A program made the position numbers and the translations under genes. Below are positions 51,174-59,856 of a stretch of 64,000 nt of DNA, in pieces. The stretch spans positions 39,265 through 103,264 of IMG/VR virus record IMGVR_UViG_3300037504_000888; one strand, 5' to 3'. The notes below the pieces were generated by a model. That model was not told the origin of the DNA and searched no databases. It worked only from the letters and a program-made list of their open reading frames with translations. Each line of letters begins with the position of its first letter. Position 1 is the stretch's first letter. Origin of the DNA: a virus.

Positions 51174-51818
51174 GTGGCGCTGACCATCATAGAGTCTGGT
51201 GGGCTCGGTGAGTTCAATGTGGGACTGAACGCAGCCGTCGGGTTCTTGAACCCGCTGGGTGCGCAGATCGACGCGCTCATCTCCGCAGGGCTCGGCCCCT
51301 TCCAGGCGGACCTCAGTGCCCGCCTCAATGCGGCCTTGGCCGCGCAGGCTGGGCTGGCATTACAAGTGAGCGTCAACCCCATAGCCAGTCTTCAGGTCCT
51401 GCTCAGTGCCGTGGCGGGGCTGCAGGCGGCGCTACAAGCTGCGTTGTCCCTGAGCCTCGGCCTTGGGGTCAACACGCAGCTCAGCGCCCAGCTGAGCGTC
51501 GTGTCTGCTCTCAGCGGTACGTTGGCCGTTCAGCTGGGTGCGCTGAAGCTGGCGGTACAACTGGCGCTGCAGGTCAAAATCCCAGCTTTGCGACTGGCAG
51601 CCGAGCTCAATGCCTCACTCACGGCCAACCCGGTGTTCTTCATCGTCTACGAAGGAAACCTCGGTACCGTGGGGAGCGAGTTGCAGGCGGCTTACAATGC
51701 CGGTCTGGTAGACGGCAGCAACCAGATTCTTCCCACCAGCGACGTCTACGGAATCACACTGCTCAGTGACGTGAACATCGTCAAGGACGCGCTGAAAACC
51801 ATCTTCAAGAGCCCCTAG
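51174..51818 (+). CDS. Ala/Leu-rich tail-associated protein
   Basis: A 214-residue protein from GTG. Residues about 45-165 are almost entirely Ala, Leu, Gln, Ser and Val in alternating hydrophobic helices (AALQAALSLSLGLG-type), without charged clusters. The C-terminal 50 residues are mixed. It could form an amphipathic helical bundle or insert into a membrane during infection. It follows the spike gene by three bases, suggesting a tail tip, hub or pore role. Family not recognised. Confidence 0.55.
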   Translation: MALTIIESGGLGEFNVGLNAAVGFLNPLGAQIDALISAGLGPFQADLSARLNAALAAQAGLALQVSVNPIASLQVLLSAVAGLQAALQAALSLSLGLGVNTQLSAQLSVVSALSGTLAVQLGALKLAVQLALQVKIPALRLAAELNASLTANPVFFIVYEGNLGTVGSELQAAYNAGLVDGSNQILPTSDVYGITLLSDVNIVKDALKTIFKSP

Positions 51819-51858
51819 CTTTGGTTCTGAACGCCCTGGAGAGGATAATCAAACCGAC

Positions 51859-53955
51859 ATGACTCAGCCGCTGTTTCATACCCTGGACGAGTTCATCGAA
51901 AAGACGGCCGGCGAGGTCAACCTCCCGGACGACCCGAACCAGTGGGCACAGAGCATCCTGCAGGAGCTCTACAAGCAGGTTCCGTACATCACGGATTACC
52001 AGCCGCACGTCCAGATGCAACGGGTCGATGCCGAGCGAGGTTACGGCCTAGGTCACGTCGAGATTCAGAACCAGACCGAGGCGCCGATGAATACGGACCC
52101 GGAGATGCTCGAAGCGACGGGTGTCCGCACGGTCCGCATTCCGTTCGTCATCAAGGAGAAGAAGCTCTCCCCGTTCGACCTGCTGGTGAACGACATGGGC
52201 AAGATGCTGCCACTCACCGAGAACCGGTTGAGGCAGGCGCTCTTCCGGCCTCAGGCGTTCGACGTTACTTCGAGGACCCCAGGCGACCAGAGCATGATCG
52301 GACAGCTCTACCCGCCCTACCGCCAGAACTACGGCTTCGGTGGGGGCGGCATTTCCATGAACGCTAGTGGCGGTATGGGGATGGGCAAGGTGGGTTCCGC
52401 CCTCGAGAACTTCCTCGACCCCGACGCGAAGACCGCGTCCAAGGCTCCTCCACAGCCCTTGCCGAAGAAACGGGGCTTCACCAAGTCCGCTGGCAGCTTG
52501 TTGAGCAACATTCTTCCGACCATCACGAGCGCTGACCACCAGCGCTTCACCGACGAGCTGCAGAAGAGCGCCAGTTACCTGTATGCGAACGCCAGCCTGT
52601 CGTGCGACTCGTTCAACGACATCCTCGGCGCCATCGTGAATACCGAGCCCAGCATGGAGAAGGCTGGCAGTTGGAAAGCATGGCTGCCCACCAGTGTGGC
52701 ACAGGTGCGTAGAACCAGCGACGGCTACGCCGTGAAGACGGCCAGTCATCACATCTGGGACCCCGACGAGGAGATCGTAGACCGGGGCGAGGTGGTGCGC
52801 CGCTTCGGCGTGAAGGTAGCCATGGACGCCGACACCAGCGGGGCCGTGACGGTCTCTGACCAGGAGGGTGTGACCGGCGAGGAGAGCCTCAACGAGATCG
52901 CCCCCGTCACCAAGCCAGGGTTCTACAAAGTCAAAGAGACCACCGGCAAGGAGCACATCGGCTACGTCGTTCCGTCACTCATCGACCTTAGTGGTGAGCT
53001 CGTGCCCATCGCCTTGTTCACCAACGGCAGCGTCGTTGCCGTACAGGGAGAGATCTGGGGGGAGGACGTGGGTGAGGGTACTGAGCTGCCGAGCGGCCCT
53101 GTAGGCAACGACGGCGCGTTCTACCAGATGGGTGAGGATGGCATCGAGATGACGGTGCCCTTCAATTTTCAGGACTCCTACACTTTTGGTACGCAGCCCA
53201 AGGTATTCCGAGGCACGACCTTCGACGGACGACCGAGCGAGGTCAGCGTGCAGCCGAACCTGGCAGGGGTCACTCCGGTCGACAACGGTCGCGTTCTGGT
53301 GCCGGAGGACTGGAACTGGTTACCTCTCGACGGTGTTGACACGGTGGTTCTGGTGGGTGGCGAGGAGGCCGACAGCCTCGACCCGATGGACAAGGCATCG
53401 TGCGTGCACGTGCGCAGCGACGGAGACAGCTTCAGCTTCGAGGGCGTACCCTTGGCCAAACTCGGCGCTGCTCAGACCCAGTGGCTAGCGCTCGACGACG
53501 CTATGTTCCTGCTTGCCGGGCTCGGCGTGAACCAAGAGCACGGTGTGAAGAAGCTGGCTGAGGCCGCGGCCTTCAAGGCTCCGCAGAGCATCCGCATCGG
53601 GCGCGTCATCGAAGACGGCGCTACACACATCAAGGAGTCGATGGCCCGCGCTGCCGAGCTCGTGGAGGGCATGTCCGCGTTCAAGCAGCCCATTTTGCTC
53701 AAAGAGGCCACCACCTTCCCCGACCCCACCACAGTGGACACGGTCCTCAGCCTCGGGTTCATCAACCCAGAGAACGTCCTGAGCTTCGTCGGCTACTTGC
53801 CGGACCTCGAGGACGTCCAGACCAAGCTCTGTGAGCTGCTCTTCAGCGTCCGTATCGGTCTGAAGAACATCCCTCAATCGGCGCTCGAGCGTGCCATCCG
53901 TTCTCTCGAGGAGACCATCGAGGGCTTGAAGGTTCTTGGCTTCCAAGGCTCCTGA
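51859..53955 (+). CDS. Large virion protein with K-T-A motifs
   Basis: A 698-residue protein beginning MTQPLFHTLDEFIEKTAGE, close to the D-E-h-x-K-h-A motif shared by virion proteins here. Further sites are DAKTASK, VKTASHH and KKLAEAA, plus KSASY. The fold looks mixed, with a Gly-rich stretch (GFGGGGISMNASGGMGMG) near residue 165 and beta-rich middle domains. No enzyme motif is seen. It overlaps the next gene by one base. I infer a structural or internal virion protein; the gene order after the spike suggests tail or neck. Confidence 0.65.
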   Translation: MTQPLFHTLDEFIEKTAGEVNLPDDPNQWAQSILQELYKQVPYITDYQPHVQMQRVDAERGYGLGHVEIQNQTEAPMNTDPEMLEATGVRTVRIPFVIKEKKLSPFDLLVNDMGKMLPLTENRLRQALFRPQAFDVTSRTPGDQSMIGQLYPPYRQNYGFGGGGISMNASGGMGMGKVGSALENFLDPDAKTASKAPPQPLPKKRGFTKSAGSLLSNILPTITSADHQRFTDELQKSASYLYANASLSCDSFNDILGAIVNTEPSMEKAGSWKAWLPTSVAQVRRTSDGYAVKTASHHIWDPDEEIVDRGEVVRRFGVKVAMDADTSGAVTVSDQEGVTGEESLNEIAPVTKPGFYKVKETTGKEHIGYVVPSLIDLSGELVPIALFTNGSVVAVQGEIWGEDVGEGTELPSGPVGNDGAFYQMGEDGIEMTVPFNFQDSYTFGTQPKVFRGTTFDGRPSEVSVQPNLAGVTPVDNGRVLVPEDWNWLPLDGVDTVVLVGGEEADSLDPMDKASCVHVRSDGDSFSFEGVPLAKLGAAQTQWLALDDAMFLLAGLGVNQEHGVKKLAEAAAFKAPQSIRIGRVIEDGATHIKESMARAAELVEGMSAFKQPILLKEATTFPDPTTVDTVLSLGFINPENVLSFVGYLPDLEDVQTKLCELLFSVRIGLKNIPQSALERAIRSLEETIEGLKVLGFQGS

Positions 53956-54638
53956 TGTACCCCTCGTTTTTCGACGAGATGCACAAGATTGCGGACGCGG
54001 CTCAAGCTGCACCTGCGCCCAACCCGGTGTTGGACAAGATGAAGGCCAGGGCTGGCGAGATGGGTGTGCCCATTCGGACCTTCATGGACATGTTCACTGA
54101 CTTCGAGGACAACCTCACCGAAGAGGGTAAGAACCTCGATGAGAAAGGCCGACAGGAAGCAGCCACACAGATGGAGCGGGATCTTACGGCCTTCTACCAC
54201 CCCGACAAGCATTCGGTGTACCTGGGAGAGAACATAGACCCGGCCATCCTGGCCCATGAACTCGGCCATGCGGATCAGAAGGGGAGCCTCATCCAGAACA
54301 GGGTGGCTCGAGAACTTCATAATTCTAGCGCACCTGTTGGGGCTTTGACCGGAGTGGGGCTGGCGGCGCTCCGGGGTTCTGATATGTCGCACCCAGCGGT
54401 GAACGTGGCTGGTGCGGCGCTCCCTGTGGTGATGGGGGCACCCACGATGGCGAACGAAGCCATAGCGTCTTTCAAGGGCTACAAGATGCTTCAGGATGCG
54501 GGGGCTAGCGCGGATGAGCTCAAAGGTGCTCGAAAGCGGTTGCGCAAGGCTTTCGGCACCTACACAGTGGAGCCGCTTGCTGGAACGGTGCTGTCTACCG
54601 CCGGCGCGGTTGTCCCGAAGAGCCTCTTGCAGTCGTAG
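53955..54638 (+). CDS. Virion-associated HExxH metallopeptidase-like protein
   Basis: A 227-residue protein with N-terminal SFFDEMHKIADAA, an example of the shared D-E-h-x-K-h-A motif. HELGH (101-105) in AILAHELGHADQK is a canonical zinc-protease motif. Two hydrophobic, Gly/Ala-rich segments follow (about 128-165, and a C-terminal stretch near 200-220). It may be carried in the particle and act on the host envelope, or it may process virion proteins. No third ligand can be fixed by eye, and the substrate is unknown. Confidence 0.65.
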   Translation: MYPSFFDEMHKIADAAQAAPAPNPVLDKMKARAGEMGVPIRTFMDMFTDFEDNLTEEGKNLDEKGRQEAATQMERDLTAFYHPDKHSVYLGENIDPAILAHELGHADQKGSLIQNRVARELHNSSAPVGALTGVGLAALRGSDMSHPAVNVAGAALPVVMGAPTMANEAIASFKGYKMLQDAGASADELKGARKRLRKAFGTYTVEPLAGTVLSTAGAVVPKSLLQS

Positions 54639-54687
54639 ATTCTGCAGTTCTTGACGTCGTGGCTGTAATCCGCCACCTTCTTCGGTG

Positions 54688-55623
54688 ATGATTCGTCGCA
54701 GCCCTGCCGAGTACTACATCAAGTACTTGTTGCTTCATCCAGATGACTACGGGGACGGGGACATCGAGCGCACTCTGCGCGAGCACCACCTCGACTATCC
54801 CAGCGGGGATTATCTGGCTCGCCTACGAAGTCGGATGCGCCCCCCAAAGCCCTTCTACCCGATGAACGACCGGCATCAGCCGTCGTTCAAGTACTTGGTC
54901 ATCGAGAAGGTCCACACGCTCTTTCACCCCGACCGGCGGACCCATGCGGCTCTCGACATATTGAACACGCCGCGGGTCAAGGAGGTGGTCGAAGTAATGG
55001 CCATCGTCGGTGACCCACCAGCGCTGACCGTGACGCGGCTGCGTAAGATGGGGCTGGGAGAGTACAAGACGGCTGACATTCTGCGCTACCAGCACTTCTT
55101 CTGGAACGTGAGTCTCGTCGACGCTACGGAGCTTCGGGCGCTGATGACCAAGCGTGTCGACGACATGGCACTCGACGACCCGAACAATCCTGGGAGCGTC
55201 GTGGCCTACAAGGCGATGAAGCGAGCGCAGTACAATGACTCACGGTTTGATGCAGTCAACTCCCCGTGTAGTGCGCTCAGCGCCATGCGGTTGCAGATCC
55301 GCTTTGGCTACATGCCAGACCGCATCGACACCACGCGGTTGGCAGGGCTAGGTGCGCACGTGTGTGGGCTGGCCGCCGGCGAGGCGCCATTGGTGGGTGG
55401 ACCCAAAGCGGCGCAGAACGCCCGGGATTACGCCATCGCGGCGAAGAACCTGGCTGAGCTGCGCCAGATGCTGGGCGCACCTGACGAGTCCATACGCAAG
55501 GACCTTTATGCACTGGGCGTGCAGACTGCGAGTGCTGAGGACGTGCCTCACATCGACTCTTTGACTGAGGGTGACTACACTGATGGCTTCATCCTGACGG
55601 AGGGCGAGAATGTCGAGAAGTGA
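54688..55623 (+). CDS. Unknown protein in the tail/terminase block
   Basis: About 311 residues; ATG at 54688 is preferred, with a GTG one codon upstream as alternative. The protein is mainly helical and basic at its start (MIRRSPAEYYIKYLLLHPD). It has a central region with VEVMAIVGDPPALTVTRLR, possibly a helix-turn-helix-like segment, and an acidic C-terminus. Two cysteines are present and there is no membrane segment. It overlaps the next gene by 14 bases. Its position two genes before the large terminase would suit a small-terminase-like role, but the evidence is weak. Confidence 0.55.
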   Translation: MIRRSPAEYYIKYLLLHPDDYGDGDIERTLREHHLDYPSGDYLARLRSRMRPPKPFYPMNDRHQPSFKYLVIEKVHTLFHPDRRTHAALDILNTPRVKEVVEVMAIVGDPPALTVTRLRKMGLGEYKTADILRYQHFFWNVSLVDATELRALMTKRVDDMALDDPNNPGSVVAYKAMKRAQYNDSRFDAVNSPCSALSAMRLQIRFGYMPDRIDTTRLAGLGAHVCGLAAGEAPLVGGPKAAQNARDYAIAAKNLAELRQMLGAPDESIRKDLYALGVQTASAEDVPHIDSLTEGDYTDGFILTEGENVEK

Positions 55624-56083
55624 AGTGGGTGTGAGGGTGTCCGAGGTGGAGAGCGACAAATCGGCGGAGTTCGGAAGAGGTTTGGACAACGGTCTCGTCG
55701 AGTGGAGGCCGATGGAGTTCCAGCAGCAGACCTACAACAACTTCCACGTAGAGTACGCTTTCCTCGACGGCAACTTCGTAGTTCACTTCTACGTTCACCC
55801 AAACGCTCCGCAGGTCTTCCCAGAGGCGCTGCTCGAGAGTTGGTGGCAGGGCACATTCGCTCATGCGTTGAGTTCTGTAGCGCAGGAGTACTTCCGAGCT
55901 ACGTTGCCGCGCATCGTGGCGAAGTACACCCTGGAGACGGCAAGCTGGTGGTTCAAGGCGCAGGGGTACGGGGAGTTGCTCGATCCAATCGCTTTTCTTC
56001 ACGGTTTCTTCGAGCTTCTTGACGAAACTCTTCCGACCGTAGACGGGCGGCCTCCTGCTTGTGAAGCGGCCACGGCTTCATAG
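55610..56083 (+). CDS. Unknown aromatic-rich protein
   Basis: A 157-residue protein unusually rich in Phe, Tyr and Trp (for example NNFHVEYAFLDGNFVVHFYV), with a mixed strand-then-helix layout. The last 130 bases overlap a convergent minus-strand gene. It has no motif I recognise. The upstream overlap suggests coupling to the preceding gene. Confidence 0.5.
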   Translation: MSRSEVGVRVSEVESDKSAEFGRGLDNGLVEWRPMEFQQQTYNNFHVEYAFLDGNFVVHFYVHPNAPQVFPEALLESWWQGTFAHALSSVAQEYFRATLPRIVAKYTLETASWWFKAQGYGELLDPIAFLHGFFELLDETLPTVDGRPPACEAATAS

Positions 56084-56339
56084 TGAAGACCAACTGCTTC
56101 TTCTTGTAGTGAAAGTCCACGGCTTTCCACCCACATCGTTTCAGGAACTGCCGAATGAACCCGTTGACGTACTTCGGTGTCCCCTTGGGCAGAGGCGCTC
56201 GCATCGACAGAAGGACCTGCACCTGATGCTCCGTGGGGTTGACGCCGTAACCCCCGGTGAAGTGGTCGCCGCCGGCGGACAACCAAGGCCACACCTGAGC
56301 CAGAGCCTCGCTGGGGTCTGCCGTTTCTTGGGGGTCCAT
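55953..56339 (-). CDS. Probable minus-strand gene inside the late plus-strand block
   Basis: A 128-residue frame with protein-like composition: a folded stretch (GFIRQFLKRCGWKAVDFHY, KKKQLVFTMKP) and a basic Arg/Glu-rich tail. It fills what would otherwise be a 250-base gap between plus-strand genes. Its ATG overlaps the terminase ATG on the other strand within CATG (56337-56340), and no ribosome site precedes it. An internal GTG near 56294 with GAGG upstream is an alternative. It could be a small regulator or inhibitor. Moderate doubt remains about reality. Confidence 0.5.
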   Translation of the reverse strand: MDPQETADPSEALAQVWPWLSAGGDHFTGGYGVNPTEHQVQVLLSMRAPLPKGTPKYVNGFIRQFLKRCGWKAVDFHYKKKQLVFTMKPWPLHKQEAARLRSEEFRQEARRNREEKRLDRATPRTPAP

Positions 56340-58134
56340 GGGTGAAGCTGCGTTGAAGATGACTCCCGAGGATCTCGAGGAGGACTACGACGATTCTTGG
56401 TACGAGGATGAGGTCTGGCGGCCTGAGTCCGAGGTCGAAGAGGAGCCCATCGTACTCGAGCGGGCTCGGGACAAGCTACCAGAGATCCCCAAAATTCTAC
56501 CAAGCCAGTTCACATCTGGGGTCTTCCAGATGCCCAAGCCGGACGGCACCGGCTACGCGCCCTTCTCCTTTGAGGGGCGCCGGCACCTGCAACGCATCTA
56601 CGACACACCGGCGCGCAAGGTGCTCATGTGCTGCGGGCGGCAGGTCGAGAAGTCCACACTGCTCGGGAACCTCAGCCTCGCCTACATGACGCTTGTCGTC
56701 GGTCTGCGCATCCTATTCGTCTCGCCCTCCAGCACGCAGACGAAGACGTTCAGCAACGACCGCATCAAGGAGCCCATCGAGACAAGCCCACTGTTGACGC
56801 GGTTCACAACGAGCATGCTGACGAAGAACATCTTCGAGAAGCAGTTCGTGAACCGGTCGATGATTACCATGCGGTACGCGTACCTCAACGCGGATCGAAC
56901 TCGTGGCATCCCAGCGTGGCAGCTCTTCCTCGATGAGATTCAGGACATCCTGCGGGACAACATCCCGGTCATCGAGCACTGTCTTAGCCACGCCCCAGAG
57001 ATGTGGCGACGACAAGTGTACTCCGGCACACCGAAGAGCCTCGACAACATCATTGAGGACTATCGCGCCAATCAAAGCACGCAGGGAGAGTGGGTCGTTC
57101 CTTGTGAGGGTTGTAGACACTGGAACGTGTTGGGCGAAAAGAACATCGGCAAAAAGGGTGTCATCTGCGCCAAGTGCGGCAAGCCCATCGACCCGCAGGG
57201 ACCACGAGCACAGTGGGCCTGGATGGTCAAACCCGACCCTACGGACCCGAACAAGGTGCCCTGGGAGAGCTACCGCATACCTCAGCTCATGGTGCCGTGG
57301 AAGCTCAGCGAGGAGGGCTGGGCTGAGGTCCTTTACGGTTACGAGAACTACCCACGCGCCAAGTTCATGAACGAGACTCTCGGCATCTCGTTCGAGTCTG
57401 GGATGCGCCCCATCACCACAGCGCAGATGCGGGACGCTTGTGGTGAGCACTCGATGAACGACCTAGAGACGGTGCGCACCCTTAGCTTGTCGCAGCCTTT
57501 TTTCATGGGGGTCGACTGGGGTACAGGCGACAACGCTTATACCGTCTGCGTGATTGCTACCTACGTCGAGAACCGCTTCCGCGTTCTGTTCGCTCACCGC
57601 TTCGTAGGGGAAGAATCCGACCCTAACGTTCAGTTGAAGAAGCTCGTCGACCTCGGCAGACACTTCAACATTGCCATATTCGGCTGTGACTACGGCTTCG
57701 GCTTTGGGATGAACCACCACCTGGTGCGCGCCTTCGGTGCGCCTCGCGTGATGAAGTACCAGTACATGGGACAACTCGCGAAGAAGGTGTTGTGGGACGA
57801 GAAAATGCAGCGCTGGAAGGCGCACCGCACCGAGGTGATGAGCGCCATCTTCGAGGCGATTAAGAAGAAGAAGTGCGAGTTTCCCAAGTGGGAGGAGTTC
57901 AAGGCGCCCTACGCCAAGGACTTCACCAACATCTACTCCGAGTACAACGAACGGCTGCGCATCGTGCAGTACGACCACAAGCCAGGCAATCCTGACGACA
58001 CGTTCCACGCGTTCACTTACGCTTGGCTCGCCTCGATGATTGTGATACCCCGCCCAGACATCATCTCTCCCTCGAAGGAGGATGAGGACGGGAGACCGAT
58101 CAGCCCTTACTCGGGCCCCGTCGACCAGGGTTAG
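56338..58134 (+). CDS. Terminase large subunit
   Basis: A 598-residue DNA-packaging motor protein. The Walker A-like CCGRQVEKST (about 97-106) is the GRQ-type P-loop found in some terminases, and Walker B is LFLDEIQD (about 197). The RNase H-like nuclease shows its acidic residues in GVDWGTGD (about 392), GCDYGFG (about 449) and DDTFHAFTYAW (about 553). A zinc ribbon (CEGC, CAKCG; about 256-281) is inserted between the domains, as in lambda gpA-type enzymes. It cuts and pumps DNA through the portal. The start is uncertain: ATG at 56338 overlaps the divergent start of the minus-strand gene, and an ATG at 56359 is possible. Confidence 0.9.
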   Translation: MGEAALKMTPEDLEEDYDDSWYEDEVWRPESEVEEEPIVLERARDKLPEIPKILPSQFTSGVFQMPKPDGTGYAPFSFEGRRHLQRIYDTPARKVLMCCGRQVEKSTLLGNLSLAYMTLVVGLRILFVSPSSTQTKTFSNDRIKEPIETSPLLTRFTTSMLTKNIFEKQFVNRSMITMRYAYLNADRTRGIPAWQLFLDEIQDILRDNIPVIEHCLSHAPEMWRRQVYSGTPKSLDNIIEDYRANQSTQGEWVVPCEGCRHWNVLGEKNIGKKGVICAKCGKPIDPQGPRAQWAWMVKPDPTDPNKVPWESYRIPQLMVPWKLSEEGWAEVLYGYENYPRAKFMNETLGISFESGMRPITTAQMRDACGEHSMNDLETVRTLSLSQPFFMGVDWGTGDNAYTVCVIATYVENRFRVLFAHRFVGEESDPNVQLKKLVDLGRHFNIAIFGCDYGFGFGMNHHLVRAFGAPRVMKYQYMGQLAKKVLWDEKMQRWKAHRTEVMSAIFEAIKKKKCEFPKWEEFKAPYAKDFTNIYSEYNERLRIVQYDHKPGNPDDTFHAFTYAWLASMIVIPRPDIISPSKEDEDGRPISPYSGPVDQG

Positions 58135-58846
58135 GAAAGTAGATGTGGTCGTGAAGAACGTGCGTGACGGGATCGGCGTCTGTCTCGGGGAACTCGGTTC
58201 GTGCGAAGGACACCCCTCGTCGCTTCGTAACGTAGACCCACGCAGCCTGCCTGAGGTTCCGACGCGCTACTGCGAGCTCCACGTTGGCGGCTACGACCTT
58301 GTGGTCGTAGAGCTCTCCAATGGCCGGGCAGTCCTCGTACAACTTTTGGGCCATATCGAGGAACGGTCTCCATGGTTCGGCATGGTCGGCGTAGCATTCG
58401 ACGAGGTGAAAGAACTCCTCGTGAATGCCGAAGAGGAGCTTGCACCACTCACGAACGTCAGCGAGGCTCAGCTTTGGCTCCAACACGTCCTTCTGAGCCT
58501 TCCAGAGCAACCCAAGAACCTCGTTTTCATCGCTACCGACACGGGCTGCAGTGACCCCCTGCATCCGTTCGAGCATCTCTACGCGACGCTCGAGCGCGCT
58601 GTTCCGAGCTGAGAGTTGTACGATGACCTCCTGCATCTCGAGGAGCGTAGGTACCCGCCGTTCTTCCCGGGCTTGGGCCAGTGCCGCCACCTCTTCGCGG
58701 TCGAACCTCAGGTTTTGTCTCAGCTGCCCGACGCCCCGCAGTGCCCCGGTGCGGTGCATCGTGTAGACTGTTTGGGTGTCAACGCCGAGGATCTCGGCGG
58801 CCTCTTTCGCTGGAATGCCTTCTGTTCCCATGCTCGTTCGCGACAT
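58100..58846 (-). CDS. Helix-turn-helix regulator on the minus strand
   Basis: A 248-residue protein with a good CAGGAG ribosome site. Residues about 10-55 (IPAKEAAEILGVDTQTVYTM, then NLRFDREEVAALAQ) form a MerR/excisionase-type winged helix-turn-helix. A coiled-coil stretch follows (SARNSALERRVEMLERM), then a helical C-terminal domain that may sense or dimerise. The C-terminal coding end overlaps the terminase gene by 35 bases. Its start faces the plus-strand gene at 58867 across 20 bases containing a palindrome. A role in timing late genes is inferred; it could also be a small-terminase-like DNA-recognition protein, given its position beside the large terminase. Confidence 0.75.
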   Translation of the reverse strand: MSRTSMGTEGIPAKEAAEILGVDTQTVYTMHRTGALRGVGQLRQNLRFDREEVAALAQAREERRVPTLLEMQEVIVQLSARNSALERRVEMLERMQGVTAARVGSDENEVLGLLWKAQKDVLEPKLSLADVREWCKLLFGIHEEFFHLVECYADHAEPWRPFLDMAQKLYEDCPAIGELYDHKVVAANVELAVARRNLRQAAWVYVTKRRGVSFARTEFPETDADPVTHVLHDHIYFPNPGRRGPSKG

Positions 58847-58858
58847 GATACTCCTGGT

Positions 58859-58868
58859 ATAGGCCTAT
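58859..58868. promoter_or_regulatory. Operator-like palindrome between divergent genes
   Basis: ATAGGCCTAT is a perfect 10-bp palindrome in the 20-base gap between the HTH regulator ATG and the plus-strand ATG at 58867, overlapping the latter. Its place fits a binding site for the HTH protein acting on both genes. This is inferred from position and symmetry only. Confidence 0.35.
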
Positions 58869-59856
58869 GACCCAGTACGATCTACCTCCTCAGGCTGCTC
58901 TTCAGCAATCTTCAGCACGTCCGCTGTCCGGTGAAGAGCTCGAGACGTATGGCAAACACGCCGCCGCGAAGTACGCATGTGGCGAGTGCTGCAGCCTCAA
59001 TGCGGCCGTTGTCGAGACGGTCAAACAAGCGGGTCTGAGTCCCGAGCAGGTGAAGCGGGTCTGCGAGTTCGCCAACACCGATGCGTTCCTCAAGGAGTTC
59101 AAGAAGGAAGCGGCTTCTTCGAAGTACGTCATGTTCGAGAGCGGCCCCGCCGACTTCAGCGAGGTCCTCAAGGACCTGAACGATGGCGGCGGTGGTAGTG
59201 TCTTCGACCGCGGTAATGCGGACTACGCCCACGCCCCAGCCGTGGTGAAGATTGGCGCTGCTAGGCAGCAGTCGATGGAGAAGACTGCTAGCGCCGACCA
59301 GAAGTCTTCTCGTGCCGATGAGGTTCTCGCCGACGCCTTTGCCATCGACAAGACAGCAGAGCCACTCCCCTACGCCAACTCCCTACAAGATGTCCACGAG
59401 CTCCAAGACAAGCTCTCGACGGCGCGCGACAGCGCAACCGCGGAGTTGTCCGCCTTGGAGACCATCATGCTGGACGCCACCGAGGACTTGTACCAACGCG
59501 TCAAGCAGGCCGCCCTCGAAGGGATGCCGCTCGGTCACGTGGTTCAGGCGTGGGACCAGGCGCTGGCGCCAAATCCGGCGTTGGTGAAGGCGGCCTTTGC
59601 CCAGATCGGCCCCCGGCTGCAGGAAGAGGGGGTCTTCAATAGCCTCGACGCCCTAGGTCAGAGCCTCACCAAGACGGCGGGCCTCCGGGCGATCGTCGAT
59701 GAGACTCATCCCATCGTGTCGGCCTTTGGGGCCTACTGCGAGGGAACCGAAAAGCTGGCGATGCTCCGTGCCGCCAGGCAGGAGTTCATCGACGGGATTA
59801 ACCAACTGACTCTGTTCGGAAAGTCCGTCAACGAACACTACCCGGAGCAAGTGTGA
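58867..59856 (+). CDS. Virion protein with K-T-A motifs
   Basis: A 329-residue, mostly helical protein. A cysteine pair (ACGECC, about 38) lies near the N-terminus. Sites MEKTASA, DKTAEPL, TKTAGL and EKLAML fit the h-K-[TL]-A pattern abundant in this block. No membrane segment or enzyme motif is seen. It overlaps the next gene (ATGATGA), which in turn touches the prohead-protease-like gene, so a head protein such as a scaffold, internal or decoration component is likely. Family not recognised. Confidence 0.6.
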   Translation: MTQYDLPPQAALQQSSARPLSGEELETYGKHAAAKYACGECCSLNAAVVETVKQAGLSPEQVKRVCEFANTDAFLKEFKKEAASSKYVMFESGPADFSEVLKDLNDGGGGSVFDRGNADYAHAPAVVKIGAARQQSMEKTASADQKSSRADEVLADAFAIDKTAEPLPYANSLQDVHELQDKLSTARDSATAELSALETIMLDATEDLYQRVKQAALEGMPLGHVVQAWDQALAPNPALVKAAFAQIGPRLQEEGVFNSLDALGQSLTKTAGLRAIVDETHPIVSAFGAYCEGTEKLAMLRAARQEFIDGINQLTLFGKSVNEHYPEQV

